Notes under the pieces: generated by a model
What the model was told of the DNA's origin: nothing
The model's database searches: none
The model's input: the letters and a program-made list of their open reading frames with translations, nothing else
Shown here: positions 49,698 through 59,056 of the stretch, one piece after another
How positions within the stretch are numbered: position 1 is the first letter of the stretch
Layout of the letters: each line of letters begins with the position of its first letter
Source: JAUMWX01 sp023394215
Lineage (GTDB): Bacteria; Bacillota; Clostridia; Tissierellales; Peptoniphilaceae
Assembly: GCA_050313995.1 (NCBI GenBank)
Contig: JBNPMM010000004.1
Reading direction: 5' to 3' (one strand)
DNA: 64,000 nucleotides
Position numbers and translations under genes: made by a program

Positions 49698-51200
49698 ATG
49701 AGTGATAAAATAATAGAAATGAAAAAAATAAGAAAATCCTATGGGGCAAATCTTGTATTGAAAGATGTTGATTTTTCAATAGATAAAGGGGAAATACATG
49801 CGCTCTTAGGAGAAAACGGTACAGGGAAAACCACTCTTATGAATATTCTTGACGGACTTATAGATTATGAGGAAGGGAGGATTTTTTATGAGGGACAAGA
49901 GATTTCAAAAGATGGTAGAGGTATGGAATTTTTAAGAAGTAAGATTTCCTTTGTTCATCAGGAACTTGCCCTTATTCCGGATTTGACTGTCGCAGAAAAT
50001 TTGTTTTTTGCTCAAGAGTTGAAAACGGGTTTATTTTTAGATAATAAAAAAATGAATGATAAATCAAAAGAAATTTTAAAGCAGCTGGATGTTTCAGTAA
50101 ATCCGGAAACTGTTGTAAGAAAGCTAAATGCCTCCTATCAGCAGGTAATAGAAATTTCTAAAGCAATAATGCGTGATTCAAGAGTAATAATTATGGATGA
50201 GCCTACTTCATCTCTAACAGAAAACGAGATTGAACAATTATTTAAAGTTTTGAATAAACTGAGAGATACAGGGATATCAATAATATTTATCTCACATAAA
50301 CTGAATGAGGTTTTAAAAATTTGTGATTCTTATACTGTTTTAAGGGACGGTATAGTTGTGAAGAGCGGAGAAATAACTGAGGGATTAAAAGAATCAGATT
50401 TAGCAAGGTATATGGTAGGAAAAGAGGTAGACAGCAGCCATATATATGAGGTAAGACAAATAGGGGAAATCTTGTTGGAAACATTGGATTTATCAAGAGA
50501 TAAGGAGTTTTCCAACGTAAATATAAATATCAGAAGAGGAGAAGTTGTTGGAGTTACAGGCCTTTTGGGGGACGGCAGAAGTGAGGTATTTGAAACCATA
50601 TTCGGGAGTAAAGCCTCCTATCAAGGAAGAGTTCTGTTAAATGGAAAAGATATAAAATGTGATTCTACCAGCAAGTCCATAGAAAGAAAAATAAGTTATG
50701 TTCCGAGAAACAGGAAGGTCAATTCCATTATAAAAGATATGAGTATATCCGATAACTTAAACATGTCGAGTTTTAAGAATGAAAGTAAGTTCGGAATTGT
50801 GGATGAGGAAAAGATTAAATCAAATAATGAAGAGTTTAAAAATAAATTGAATATAAGGCTGGAAAAATTTACAAATTTGATTACTTCTTTATCCGGAGGA
50901 AATCAGCAGAAAGTAATTATAGCCAGGGCTTTGAGCACCTTACCTGATATAGTTATTTTGGATAATCCGACTCAGGGTGTAGACATAGGAGCTAAATTTG
51001 AAATTTATCATCAAATAATCAGACTGGCAAAAGAAGGAATAAGTTTTTTCATTTTATCAAATGAAGCTGCGGAAATAATGGCTGTTTGCGATAGAACCTA
51101 TGTTATGTTTCATGGAGAAGTGAAAGCTGAGTTGCAGAGAAGTGAATTTTCGGAAGAAAAAATAATGACTATAGCTATGGGGGGAGAAAATGACAACTGA
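49698..51200 (+). CDS. Sugar ABC transporter ATP-binding protein (RbsA/MglA type)
   Basis: A 500-residue protein with two ABC domains. The first has Walker A GENGTGKTT, Walker B VIIMDEPTSSL and H-loop IFISHK. The second has degenerate GLLGDGRSE, signature LSGGNQQKVIIARAL and VILDNPTQGVDIGA. Duplicated domains with a degenerate second Walker A are normal for RbsA/MglA. It energises uptake with the permease overlapping its end by 11 bp. Confidence 0.92.
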   Translation: MSDKIIEMKKIRKSYGANLVLKDVDFSIDKGEIHALLGENGTGKTTLMNILDGLIDYEEGRIFYEGQEISKDGRGMEFLRSKISFVHQELALIPDLTVAENLFFAQELKTGLFLDNKKMNDKSKEILKQLDVSVNPETVVRKLNASYQQVIEISKAIMRDSRVIIMDEPTSSLTENEIEQLFKVLNKLRDTGISIIFISHKLNEVLKICDSYTVLRDGIVVKSGEITEGLKESDLARYMVGKEVDSSHIYEVRQIGEILLETLDLSRDKEFSNVNINIRRGEVVGVTGLLGDGRSEVFETIFGSKASYQGRVLLNGKDIKCDSTSKSIERKISYVPRNRKVNSIIKDMSISDNLNMSSFKNESKFGIVDEEKIKSNNEEFKNKLNIRLEKFTNLITSLSGGNQQKVIIARALSTLPDIVILDNPTQGVDIGAKFEIYHQIIRLAKEGISFFILSNEAAEIMAVCDRTYVMFHGEVKAELQRSEFSEEKIMTIAMGGENDN

Positions 51201-52152
51201 TAAGAAAAAAATTAATTTAAATGATTATAGCTCCATAATCGCATTTCTTGTGATATTTGTCATTGCGATGATAAGTAAGGGAAGTACTTTTTTAAATGTC
51301 AGAAATCTTACAAATGTATTATTAAATAATTCAGTGATAGGTATCATTGCCTTAGGTATGACAATGATAATTATTACCGGGGGCATAGATTTATCAGTTG
51401 GTTCGCAACTTGCCATGACCGGTTTGGTTGGTGTAAGTGTTTTGAATGCAACAAACAGTATTTTACTTTCAATACTGGCAACAGTTGTTCTGGGCCTAAT
51501 AAGCGGTTTATTTTCAGGATTTTTTATATCAAAATTTAAAATTCCCGCATTTATAGTAACATTGGGAGCAACAAGTATATACAGGTCGCTTACACAATAT
51601 TTCTATCATGGCGGAGGAGTCTTGGCAAAGAGTTCAAAGGCTGAATCCTTTTTAGCCATATCAAATACCAAGATTTTCGGAATACTACCAACCCCTATTA
51701 TATACTGGCTTATTTTAACCTTGATAATAGCCTTTGTAATGAAAAAAACATCTTACGGCAGATATGTTTATGGGACGGGAAGCAACGAGCAGGCAACAAA
51801 TTTATCCGGTGTAAATACTAAAAGGACTATAATGTTTACCTATGTAATTGCAGGATTTTTAGTAGCCCTTGCTTCAGTGATAGAGGCTTCCAGATTGGGC
51901 AGTATGAACTCGGCTTCTTCAGGCTTGTCTTATGATATGGATGCCATAGCGGCAGTTGTTATAGGTGGAACAAGAATGTCCGGAGGGTATGGTAAAATAG
52001 TCGGAACCGTATTCGGAACAATGACTTTAGGTATTATAAATAATATGCTTAATTTATTGGGAGTAAACACATTTTTGGTAGGAGCTATAAAGGGAGCTAT
52101 AATTATCGGAGCTGTACTTTTACAAAAATATCTTGAAAATAGGGAGGTATAA
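51190..52152 (+). CDS. Sugar ABC transporter permease (RbsC type)
   Basis: A 320-residue permease with eight to ten helices and family motifs: GMTMIIITGGIDLSVGSQLA, FKIPAFIVTLGATSIYRSL, ATNLSGVNTKRTIMFTYV and VIGGTRMSGGYGKIVGTVFG. Complete for the RbsC/AraH family, forming a homodimeric channel. GGGGGAG precedes the ATG. Confidence 0.92.
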   Translation: MTTDKKKINLNDYSSIIAFLVIFVIAMISKGSTFLNVRNLTNVLLNNSVIGIIALGMTMIIITGGIDLSVGSQLAMTGLVGVSVLNATNSILLSILATVVLGLISGLFSGFFISKFKIPAFIVTLGATSIYRSLTQYFYHGGGVLAKSSKAESFLAISNTKIFGILPTPIIYWLILTLIIAFVMKKTSYGRYVYGTGSNEQATNLSGVNTKRTIMFTYVIAGFLVALASVIEASRLGSMNSASSGLSYDMDAIAAVVIGGTRMSGGYGKIVGTVFGTMTLGIINNMLNLLGVNTFLVGAIKGAIIIGAVLLQKYLENREV

Positions 52153-52155
52153 TTT

Positions 52156-53067
52156 ATGAAGTTAGGATTTTTGAGTTCAATTTTACCTGATTTAACTTTT
52201 GAAGAAGTTATTGATTTTGCAGCAGAAACCGGCTATGAAGCGGTTGAGCTTGCTTGCTGGCCAAGCGGCAAGGCTGAAAGAAGATATGCAGGTGTGACCC
52301 ACATAGATTGTGATGATTTAGATGAAGAAAAAGTTAAATATATTTTGGATTATTGTAAAGATAAAAATATAGTAATTTCAGCTTTGGGATATTATCCCAA
52401 TAATATGGATCAGGACCTTGAAAAAAGAAAAATATATAATGCTCATTTGTTAAAGGTAATAGATGCTGCAGCCAAGTTAGGAGTAAACTTAGTCAATACA
52501 TTTATAGGCAGAATGATTGATAAAAACGTAGATGATAATCTGAAAATTTTAAATTCGGTTTGGGATCCGATTTTGGATTATGCCAATAAGAGAAATGTAG
52601 CTATAGGTATAGAAAATTGTCCGATGATATTTACCTATGACGAATGGCCCGGAGGGCAAAATTTAGGTTCATCTCCACATAATCTTGAGCTCATATTTAA
52701 ACAATTGGGTGATAGAAATATAGGGATTAACTACGATCCTTCACACCATATTATTCAGGATATGGATTATTTACTTCCTTTCAAACAGTTTAGGGATAAA
52801 ATATATCATCTTCATCTTAAAGATATGAAGGTAGACAGGGACTTACTTAATCAATATGGAAGAATGGTTCCCCCTAATTTTTACACTATTCCTAAGATTC
52901 CGGGACATGGGGATATAGATTGGTACAAATTTATTTCTGCGGCAACGGAAATAGGTTATAAGGGATGTGCGATAGTGGAAGTGGAAGATAGGGCTTATGA
53001 AGGCACTTTGGAAGATAGACTTAATTCTCTGAGAATCAGTTATAGATACCTGAGAACCTTGATTTAA
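52156..53067 (+). CDS. Sugar phosphate isomerase/epimerase (AP-endonuclease-like TIM barrel)
   Basis: A 303-residue xylose-isomerase-like TIM barrel. Metal-site residues are visible in VAIGIENCPM (Glu), GINYDPSHH (Asp/His), IYHLHLKDMK (His) and CAIVEVEDR (Glu). Relatives include inosose isomerases, tagatose epimerases and 3-keto-sugar processing enzymes. With the Gfo/Idh/MocA dehydrogenase in the same operon it may handle a keto-sugar intermediate. Confidence 0.87.
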   Translation: MKLGFLSSILPDLTFEEVIDFAAETGYEAVELACWPSGKAERRYAGVTHIDCDDLDEEKVKYILDYCKDKNIVISALGYYPNNMDQDLEKRKIYNAHLLKVIDAAAKLGVNLVNTFIGRMIDKNVDDNLKILNSVWDPILDYANKRNVAIGIENCPMIFTYDEWPGGQNLGSSPHNLELIFKQLGDRNIGINYDPSHHIIQDMDYLLPFKQFRDKIYHLHLKDMKVDRDLLNQYGRMVPPNFYTIPKIPGHGDIDWYKFISAATEIGYKGCAIVEVEDRAYEGTLEDRLNSLRISYRYLRTLI

Positions 53068-53068
53068 T

Positions 53069-54028
53069 ATGAATTCCAAAAAATATTTTATAGGGGTTGA
53101 CGGGGGCGGTACCGGAACGGATTTTTACCTTAGCGATGAAAATCTGAGTTTTTTAGATAGTTATTCATCTACTCCGTCAAATTATTTAGTACAGGGAATT
53201 GATAATGTATGTAATATTCTTAGGGAAGGTGTCCATATTTTATTAAATAGGCAAAATCTCACAATAGATAAGGTGGAGAAAGCTTATTTCGGTTTAGCGG
53301 GAGTGGGCGATATACCGGGAGATTTTGAAAAGATTGAACTGAGAATTTCTTCATTGTTTCCGGGCTTAAATTTTCAAATAGGAAACGACACGGAAAATGC
53401 TTTAGCAGGTTCTTTATCCGGCAAAGACGGGATAAATATCATAAGCGGAACGGGTTCCATAGGACTTGGAAGATTTAAAAACAATTGTGTAAAAGCCGGA
53501 GGTTGGCATCATATATTTGGTGGCGATGAGGGAAGTGCTTATTGGTTTGCCTGCCAAATGCTTTTGCATTTTTCTTGGCAAAGTGACGGTAGGGAGGAAA
53601 AAACATATCTTTATCATTATCTAAGGGAAAAGTATAAGTGGAATGACGATTCCGATATGTTGGTCTTAATTTTAGATATTTATAAGGAGAATAGGAGCAA
53701 GATAGCCTCTATGTGTTTGGATTTTTATGAATGTGCACTGAATAGAGATCCCGTTTGTTTAGATATTTTGGATCAGGGGGCGATTCACTTATCCAAGATA
53801 GTAAAAGCCATTTATGATAAACTTAATGCGGATGAGGAACTTTTATTATCCTATTCGGGCGGGGTTTTCAAGATGGGAGATTTAATTATTTCACCATTAA
53901 AAAATCACATAAATAACCTGTCACTCAAATTAATTCCTCCGGTTTTTTCACCGGGTATAGGCTCCTTAATATTAGCCTTAGGAGATAAGTTTGATAGGGA
54001 AAAGATGGAGAAATTGCTAAAGTGTTAG
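53069..54028 (+). CDS. BadF/BadG/BcrA/BcrD-type ATPase, probable N-acetylglucosamine-like sugar kinase
   Basis: A 319-residue protein of the ASKHA fold: FIGVDGGGTGTDFYLSD (phosphate 1), NDTENALAGSL, NIISGTGSIGLGRF (phosphate 2), GGDEGSAYWFA and LSYSGGVF (adenosine). This is the layout of GlcNAc kinase-type proteins. It would phosphorylate the imported sugar or a derivative. Last gene of the operon, one base after the isomerase stop. Confidence 0.87.
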   Translation: MNSKKYFIGVDGGGTGTDFYLSDENLSFLDSYSSTPSNYLVQGIDNVCNILREGVHILLNRQNLTIDKVEKAYFGLAGVGDIPGDFEKIELRISSLFPGLNFQIGNDTENALAGSLSGKDGINIISGTGSIGLGRFKNNCVKAGGWHHIFGGDEGSAYWFACQMLLHFSWQSDGREEKTYLYHYLREKYKWNDDSDMLVLILDIYKENRSKIASMCLDFYECALNRDPVCLDILDQGAIHLSKIVKAIYDKLNADEELLLSYSGGVFKMGDLIISPLKNHINNLSLKLIPPVFSPGIGSLILALGDKFDREKMEKLLKC

Positions 54029-54085
54029 TTATATAAAGCGTTTGAAGATAGATTTTTTATTGTTAAAAAACATCAGTATTGTGGG

Positions 54086-54116
54086 AAAGCATCTACTTAT
54101 TATAGTGGGTGCTTTT
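54086..54116 (+). terminator. Terminator of the sugar operon
   Basis: AAAGCATCTAC (54086-54096) pairs with GTGGGTGCTTT (54105-54115, two wobbles); only a short T-run follows. Confidence 0.55.
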
Positions 54117-54223
54117 GTTATGGGAGGATATTTTGGGATATTTTCATTGGGGTATTTCTGATGATAAAAGCGATTATAGTTTAAGTGGCTGGTCATTGGA
54201 CTTGCTATACTTTAAGAACGTAT

Positions 54224-54252
54224 AAGTCATATTTATGTGATGTGGCTTTTTC
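54224..54252 (+). terminator. Second hairpin with T-run
   Basis: AAGTCATAT (54224-54232) pairs with ATGTGGCTT (54240-54248, two wobbles), followed by T residues to 54251. A backup terminator or the end of a small RNA. Confidence 0.55.
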
Positions 54253-54255
54253 TCA

Positions 54256-54285
54256 TTAACAAAGGAGTTGCTCATATGCTATAAT
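54256..54285 (+). promoter_or_regulatory. Promoter of the HAD-trmL-trxB genes
   Basis: TTAACA (54256-54261), 18-bp spacer and an extended -10, TGCTATAAT (54277-54285). Confidence 0.7.
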
Positions 54286-54389
54286 ATAAAAGCTAAAAAA
54301 CTTATGCAATCAAGGGTTTAGGAAATCGTTAAAATATGCACCCTCTTTTACCCGCTTGCACCCCTATAGCAAAAATAAGGAGAAATTGT

Positions 54390-55205
54390 ATGATGAAATT
54401 GATAGCAACAGATTTGGACGGGACCCTTTTAAATGAAAAAGGACACTTAAGTAGGCTTTCTCTTGAGGCAATAAGGATTTTACAGGATAAGGGAATTGAT
54501 GTGATTTTTGCATCGGGCAGGGTTTCAAGTTCGGTTGAGTATTTTATGAAAGAGGCGGGTCTTAAGGGATATTTGCTTGCTAATAACGGGGCAATAGTCC
54601 TGGATGAAAAGGGTCAGGTTGTTTTTGAAAGAAGGCTTGGTAAAAGGGCTATTATAGACCTGATAGATCTTTGTCAAAAATATGATATAGTTTATCAATT
54701 TTATACCAAGGATACTTTTCATTCGACCGAGTTTGAGTATGCTAAGGTCAAGCATATGGAAATAGGAGAAAATAAGTATTCCGTTAATTTCTGTATAAGG
54801 AAAGATTTAAAGGAGTATGTCTTGGGAAGCGATATCGGAGTTCTTAAATTTTTCCTATACTTTGATCCCGACACTCAGGTTGAATTTATGAAAGACCTGG
54901 AAAAGATTGATGATATAGATTTTTATGTATCGGGCAAGACAAATTTGGACATAGTTGCAAAGGGGGTAAATAAATTCAGCAGTTTGGCTGCACTTGCTGA
55001 AAAAAATGGATATAATATTAAAGATATCATTGCTATAGGAGATTATGATAATGATATTGAAATGGTTGAAAATTGCGGGTTCGGCATAGCAATGGGAAAT
55101 GGGGTTGAGAAGCTTAAGAAAATTGCGGATTTTGTAACCATGGATAATAGCTGTGAAGGCTTTTATCACGCAGTAAAGGAAATGGAGAAAAGATGTTTAA
55201 TATAG
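54390..55205 (+). CDS. Cof-type HAD-superfamily hydrolase
   Basis: A 271-residue phosphatase of the Cof/IIB group. Motif I is ATDLDGTLLNE (nucleophile D), motif II is FASGR, and motifs III/IV are IVAKGVNK and GDYDNDIEM. A cap domain lies between about 85 and 190. Substrates are usually sugar phosphates or FMN. I start at ATG 54390 (AAGGAG upstream). It overlaps trmL by 13 bp. Confidence 0.9.
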   Translation: MMKLIATDLDGTLLNEKGHLSRLSLEAIRILQDKGIDVIFASGRVSSSVEYFMKEAGLKGYLLANNGAIVLDEKGQVVFERRLGKRAIIDLIDLCQKYDIVYQFYTKDTFHSTEFEYAKVKHMEIGENKYSVNFCIRKDLKEYVLGSDIGVLKFFLYFDPDTQVEFMKDLEKIDDIDFYVSGKTNLDIVAKGVNKFSSLAALAEKNGYNIKDIIAIGDYDNDIEMVENCGFGIAMGNGVEKLKKIADFVTMDNSCEGFYHAVKEMEKRCLI

Positions 55206-55660
55206 TTTTATTTGAACCGGAAATAGCTGTAAACACGGCAAATATCGGAAGAACTTGTAACCTTACAAATACAAGACTTCATTTGATAAGACCTTTAGGT
55301 TTTATTTTGAATGATAAAAACCTGAGAAGGGCAGGGCTTGACTATTGGCAGGACGTTGATCTGGTAGTACATGATTCCTTTGATGATTTTATGGAATATA
55401 GGAATGGAAAAGGTAGAGTATTTTTAGCTACTACAAAGACTGATAAATTTTACAATGAAGTACAATATGAGGATGGCGATTATATAATGTTTGGAAGTGA
55501 GTCCAAGGGGGTATATGACCATATACATGAACAATTTCTTGAAACCAGTATAAAGATACCTATGAGGAATGATTCGGACAGATCCTTAAATGTATGCAAC
55601 TCTGCAAATATAGTGCTTTATGAGGCTCTAAGGCAGTCAGGTTTTAAAGATATGAAATAA
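55193..55660 (+). CDS. trmL: tRNA (cytidine(34)-2'-O)-methyltransferase TrmL
   Basis: A 155-residue SPOUT methyltransferase with NIVLFEPEIAVNTANIGRTC, YIMFGSESKGVYD and the knot IPMRNDSDRSLNVCNSANI. It methylates the 2'-O of the wobble base in leucine tRNAs. Normal length, coupled to the HAD gene. Confidence 0.93.
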   Translation: MFNIVLFEPEIAVNTANIGRTCNLTNTRLHLIRPLGFILNDKNLRRAGLDYWQDVDLVVHDSFDDFMEYRNGKGRVFLATTKTDKFYNEVQYEDGDYIMFGSESKGVYDHIHEQFLETSIKIPMRNDSDRSLNVCNSANIVLYEALRQSGFKDMK

Positions 55661-55673
55661 TGGAGGAAAAATT

Positions 55674-56603
55674 ATGTATGATTTGATAATATTGGGAGCC
55701 GGAGCTGCGGGCTTGTCTGCTGCCATATATGGGGCAAGAAACAATCTTAATACTCTTATTATAGAAAAAGAGATAGTTGGAGGACAGATAACCCTTACCG
55801 ATGCGGTGGATAATTATCCCGGCGTTGATGATACAAGCGGTACGGATTTGAGTAATGTTATGCTTAGGCAGGCTGAAAAGTTCGGGGCAAAGAAGGTAAG
55901 CGACACTATCATTTCTGTAAACCTGGAAGACAAGGTTAAGGTTTTGAAATCTTTGAATAACGAATATAGGACTAAGGCACTTATAATTGCATCGGGTGCA
56001 AATCCAAGAAAGCTTGAAATTCCGGGGGAAAGGGAATTTACAGGAAGAGGAGTAGGCTATTGTGCAACTTGTGACGGTCCTTTTTACAGCGGGTTGGAAG
56101 TGTTTGTTGTCGGTGGTGGAGATGCAGCTTTGGAAGAGGCGATTTTCTTAACCAAATTTGCAAAAAAGGTAACCATTATATATAGGGGAGACAAGCTTAG
56201 GGCGGCAAAATCCATTCAGGATAAGGCATTTGCGAATGATAAGATTTCTTTCATATACAATACAAATGTTATAGAAGTGTATGGCGACGGGGCTGTAAAC
56301 AAGATGAAGCTTGTAAATGGCAAAAGCGGAGAGACATATTTTATAGATGCGGACCCTCAAGATAAGGAGTTCGGGCTTTTCATTTTTGTCGGTTATGTGC
56401 CTAATACAGAGATTTTTAATGCAAAGTTAAATTTGGAAAATGGTTATATAGTAACCGATGAAGATATGATGACCAACATTGAAGGGGTATATGCCGCCGG
56501 AGATGTAAGAAAGAAGAAGGTAAGGCAGGTAGTAACAGCTGCTTCAGACGGAGCCATAGCTGCTATCAGCGCCGGAAAATATATAGAAGATTTTAAGTTG
56601 TAG
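55674..56603 (+). CDS. trxB: Thioredoxin-disulfide reductase-like FAD/NAD(P) protein
   Basis: A 309-residue protein: DLIILGAGAAGLSAAIYGAR (FAD), redox pair C130-A-T-C133 in CATCDGPFY, VFVVGGGDAALEEAIFL (NADPH), and the C-terminal GVYAAGDVRKKKVRQVVTAASDGAIAA. This is the low-molecular-weight thioredoxin reductase layout. No thioredoxin gene is adjacent, so a specialised partner is possible. Confidence 0.9.
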   Translation: MYDLIILGAGAAGLSAAIYGARNNLNTLIIEKEIVGGQITLTDAVDNYPGVDDTSGTDLSNVMLRQAEKFGAKKVSDTIISVNLEDKVKVLKSLNNEYRTKALIIASGANPRKLEIPGEREFTGRGVGYCATCDGPFYSGLEVFVVGGGDAALEEAIFLTKFAKKVTIIYRGDKLRAAKSIQDKAFANDKISFIYNTNVIEVYGDGAVNKMKLVNGKSGETYFIDADPQDKEFGLFIFVGYVPNTEIFNAKLNLENGYIVTDEDMMTNIEGVYAAGDVRKKKVRQVVTAASDGAIAAISAGKYIEDFKL

Positions 56604-56729
56604 GTTGAAAAAATATAGTTAAAATATATTGAAATTTACTAATATTTATTGACTTTTGAAAAAAAATTAATAGATATCGATTTCAAAATAAAATCTTTTC
56701 ATATAAAAAGGGACATTTGGCGTAATATC

Positions 56730-56758
56730 TTGATAATGGGGTAACACTAATATATACT
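56730..56758 (+). promoter_or_regulatory. Promoter of the glycolytic operon
   Basis: TTGATA (56730-56735) and TATACT (56753-56758) with 17-bp spacing, giving a leader of about 40 nt before gap. I saw no CggR-type operator by eye. Confidence 0.65.
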
Positions 56759-56805
56759 TAGCTTGTAATAATAAATTCATTATGATGAATAAATTAGGAG
56801 GATTA

Positions 56806-57804
56806 ATGAAAGTAGCGGTTAATGGATTCGGAAGAATCGGAAGGGATGTAGTAAGAATTATATTTGAAAGAGGCGAAAAGGACCTTGAGCTTGTTGCAAT
56901 CAATGATTTAAGCGATAAGGTATCATCAGCAAGATTATTTAAGTATGATTCTTTGTACGGAAGATTTAATGGTACAGTAGAAGTTACAGAAGAAGGGTTC
57001 GCTATTAACGGTCACAATATAAAGCTTACAGCTGAAAAAGACCCTGAAGCGCTTCCATGGGCAGAATTGGGAGTTGATTTGGTTATAGACTCCACAGGTG
57101 TTTTCACTAAGAGAGAAGGCGCTGAAAAACACTTAAAAGCAGGTGCTAAGAAGGTAATAATTACAGCTCCGGCTACAGATGAAGATAAGACAATAGTAAT
57201 GGGTGTAAATGATAATGAATATGATCCTGCAAATCACAATATTATTTCAAACGCTTCATGTACAACTAACTGTTTAGCTCCTCTAACAAAGGTTCTATTA
57301 AGAGAATTCGGAGTTAAGAGAGGTTTGATGACTACAGTTCATGCATACACAAACGATCAAAAGATTCATGACTTTGCTCACAAAGACCCAAGAAGGGCGA
57401 GAGCGGCTGCTTTGTCAATGATTCCTACTACAACAGGTGCAGCTCAAGCCGTAGCAAAAGCTTTACCTGAAGTTAAGGGCAAATTAACAGGATATGCTGT
57501 TCGTGTACCGGTTCCTACAGTTTCTTTGGTAGACCTTACTGTTGAGCTTGAAAGAGAAGCAAGTGTTGAAGAAATCAACCAAGCAGTAAAGAAATACTCT
57601 GAAGGCGAATTGAAGGGTATCTTAGGTTATGAAGAAGATCCGTTGGTATCTATAGATTTCCAAGGCGATGTCAGATCGTCCATATTTGATCCGGCTCTTA
57701 CATTAACTATGGGCAACTTAGCAAAGGTAGTATCTTGGTATGACAATGAATGGGGATATTCAAACAGAGTTGTTGATCTAGCAAAATTAGTAGCAACAAA
57801 ATAA
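56806..57804 (+). CDS. gap: Glyceraldehyde-3-phosphate dehydrogenase
   Basis: A 332-residue enzyme: VAVNGFGRIGRDVVRI (NAD), the active site SNASCTTNCLAPL with catalytic Cys, VHAYTNDQKIHD and WYDNEWGYSNRV. It oxidises GAP to 1,3-bisphosphoglycerate. First gene of the lower-glycolysis operon gap-pgk-tpiA-gpmI-eno. ATG 56806 follows TAGGAGG; an upstream in-frame ATG (56782) lacks a site. Confidence 0.97.
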   Translation: MKVAVNGFGRIGRDVVRIIFERGEKDLELVAINDLSDKVSSARLFKYDSLYGRFNGTVEVTEEGFAINGHNIKLTAEKDPEALPWAELGVDLVIDSTGVFTKREGAEKHLKAGAKKVIITAPATDEDKTIVMGVNDNEYDPANHNIISNASCTTNCLAPLTKVLLREFGVKRGLMTTVHAYTNDQKIHDFAHKDPRRARAAALSMIPTTTGAAQAVAKALPEVKGKLTGYAVRVPVPTVSLVDLTVELEREASVEEINQAVKKYSEGELKGILGYEEDPLVSIDFQGDVRSSIFDPALTLTMGNLAKVVSWYDNEWGYSNRVVDLAKLVATK

Positions 57805-57815
57805 GTTTTTTATAG

Positions 57816-57834
57816 GCCCAGTCATTGACTGGGC
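57816..57834 (+). terminator. Hairpin between gap and pgk
   Basis: A perfect 8-bp GC-rich stem, GCCCAGTC (57816-57823) with GACTGGGC (57827-57834), is followed by TTTATA. It is a partial terminator or mRNA stabiliser that would leave gap more abundant than the distal genes. Confidence 0.7.
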
Positions 57835-57854
57835 TTTATATTAGTGGAGGATTT

Positions 57855-59048
57855 ATGAAAAAGACACTTAAAGATTTAGACGTTAAGGGAAAGAAAGTTT
57901 TAGTTAGAGTTGACTTCAATGTGCCAATGTCAAAAGAAGACCCGTCACAAATATCAGACGATACCCGTATAAAAGCAGCACTTCCGACTATAAATTATTT
58001 GTTGGAAAACGGGGCATCCGTAATTTTAATGAGCCATATGGGAAGACCCAAGGGAGAAGCAAATCCTAAATATTCTTTGGAACCTATATGCAAAAGACTT
58101 GAAGAGTTATTGGAAAAGAAAGTAGAATTTCTAAAATCGGATGTAGTAGTTGACGATGCTGTAAGATCGGCTGTTTCAAAGTTGGAATCAGGACAGGTAG
58201 CTCTTTTAGAAAATACAAGATACAGAAACGAAGAGGAAAAGAACGATCCTGCTTTTTCAAAAGACTTGGCTTCATTGGCTGACTTGTACGTAAATGATGC
58301 CTTTGGAACAAGCCATAGAGGACACGCTTCAAATGTAGGCGTATCAAGTTATTTACCTTCAGCTTTAGGATTTTTGGTCGAAAAAGAAGTAACAATTATG
58401 GGTAAGGCTCTTGAAAATCCTGAAAGACCTTTTGTTGCTATACTTGGCGGGGCTAAGGTATCTGATAAAATTAATGTTATATCAAATCTTATAGAAAAGG
58501 TAGACACAATTCTTATAGGTGGGGGTATGGCTTATACTTTCTTAAAGGGACAAGGTAAGGAAATAGGTAAGTCTTTATTGGAAGCCGATAAAATAGATCT
58601 TGCTCTTGAATTAATTGAAAAGGCTAAGAAAAACGGTGTTGAATTACTTCTTCCTGTTGACGGCGTAGTAGCCGATCAAATATCTGAAGATGCACAGACT
58701 GAAATAGTTGATATAGACAGCATTCCAAGCGATAAGGAATGTTTGGACATAGGACCTGAAACAAGTAAAATTTATGCCGATATCATCAGAAAGGCAAAGA
58801 CTGTAGTTTGGAACGGCCCTATGGGAGTATTTGAAGTTAGTCCTTTCTCAAGCGGAACTTATGCTGTGGCAAAGGCGCTTACAGAAAGCGAAGGAGTTAC
58901 AATAGTCGGCGGAGGAGACAGTGCTTTGGCTGTTGAACTTGCAGGCTATAAGGATATGATAAGCCATGTTTCTACAGGCGGCGGAGCAAGTTTGGAATTC
59001 TTGGAAGGAAAGGCTCTACCTGGAATAGTTGCTATAGAAGATAAGTAG
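57855..59048 (+). CDS. pgk: Phosphoglycerate kinase
   Basis: A 397-residue two-domain kinase: VLVRVDFNVPMS, SHMGRPKGE, LENTRYRNEEE, DLYVNDAFGTSHRGHAS, ILGGAKVSDK, and GGGDSALAVE with the C-terminal VSTGGGASLEFLEG. Full length. It makes ATP from 1,3-bisphosphoglycerate. ATG 57855 follows GGAGG. Confidence 0.97.
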   Translation: MKKTLKDLDVKGKKVLVRVDFNVPMSKEDPSQISDDTRIKAALPTINYLLENGASVILMSHMGRPKGEANPKYSLEPICKRLEELLEKKVEFLKSDVVVDDAVRSAVSKLESGQVALLENTRYRNEEEKNDPAFSKDLASLADLYVNDAFGTSHRGHASNVGVSSYLPSALGFLVEKEVTIMGKALENPERPFVAILGGAKVSDKINVISNLIEKVDTILIGGGMAYTFLKGQGKEIGKSLLEADKIDLALELIEKAKKNGVELLLPVDGVVADQISEDAQTEIVDIDSIPSDKECLDIGPETSKIYADIIRKAKTVVWNGPMGVFEVSPFSSGTYAVAKALTESEGVTIVGGGDSALAVELAGYKDMISHVSTGGGASLEFLEGKALPGIVAIEDK

Positions 59049-59056
59049 GAGGAAGT

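Larger units (their letters stand above)
54029..54389 (+). other. Intergenic region with several hairpins and a promoter
   Basis: About 360 bp without a credible gene. It contains two terminator-like hairpins (54086-54115 and 54224-54252), a TATACT box at 54206-54211 that could start a short RNA ending at the second hairpin, and a good promoter at 54256-54285 for the HAD gene. The remaining bases show no recognisable coding or repeat. Confidence 0.5.
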
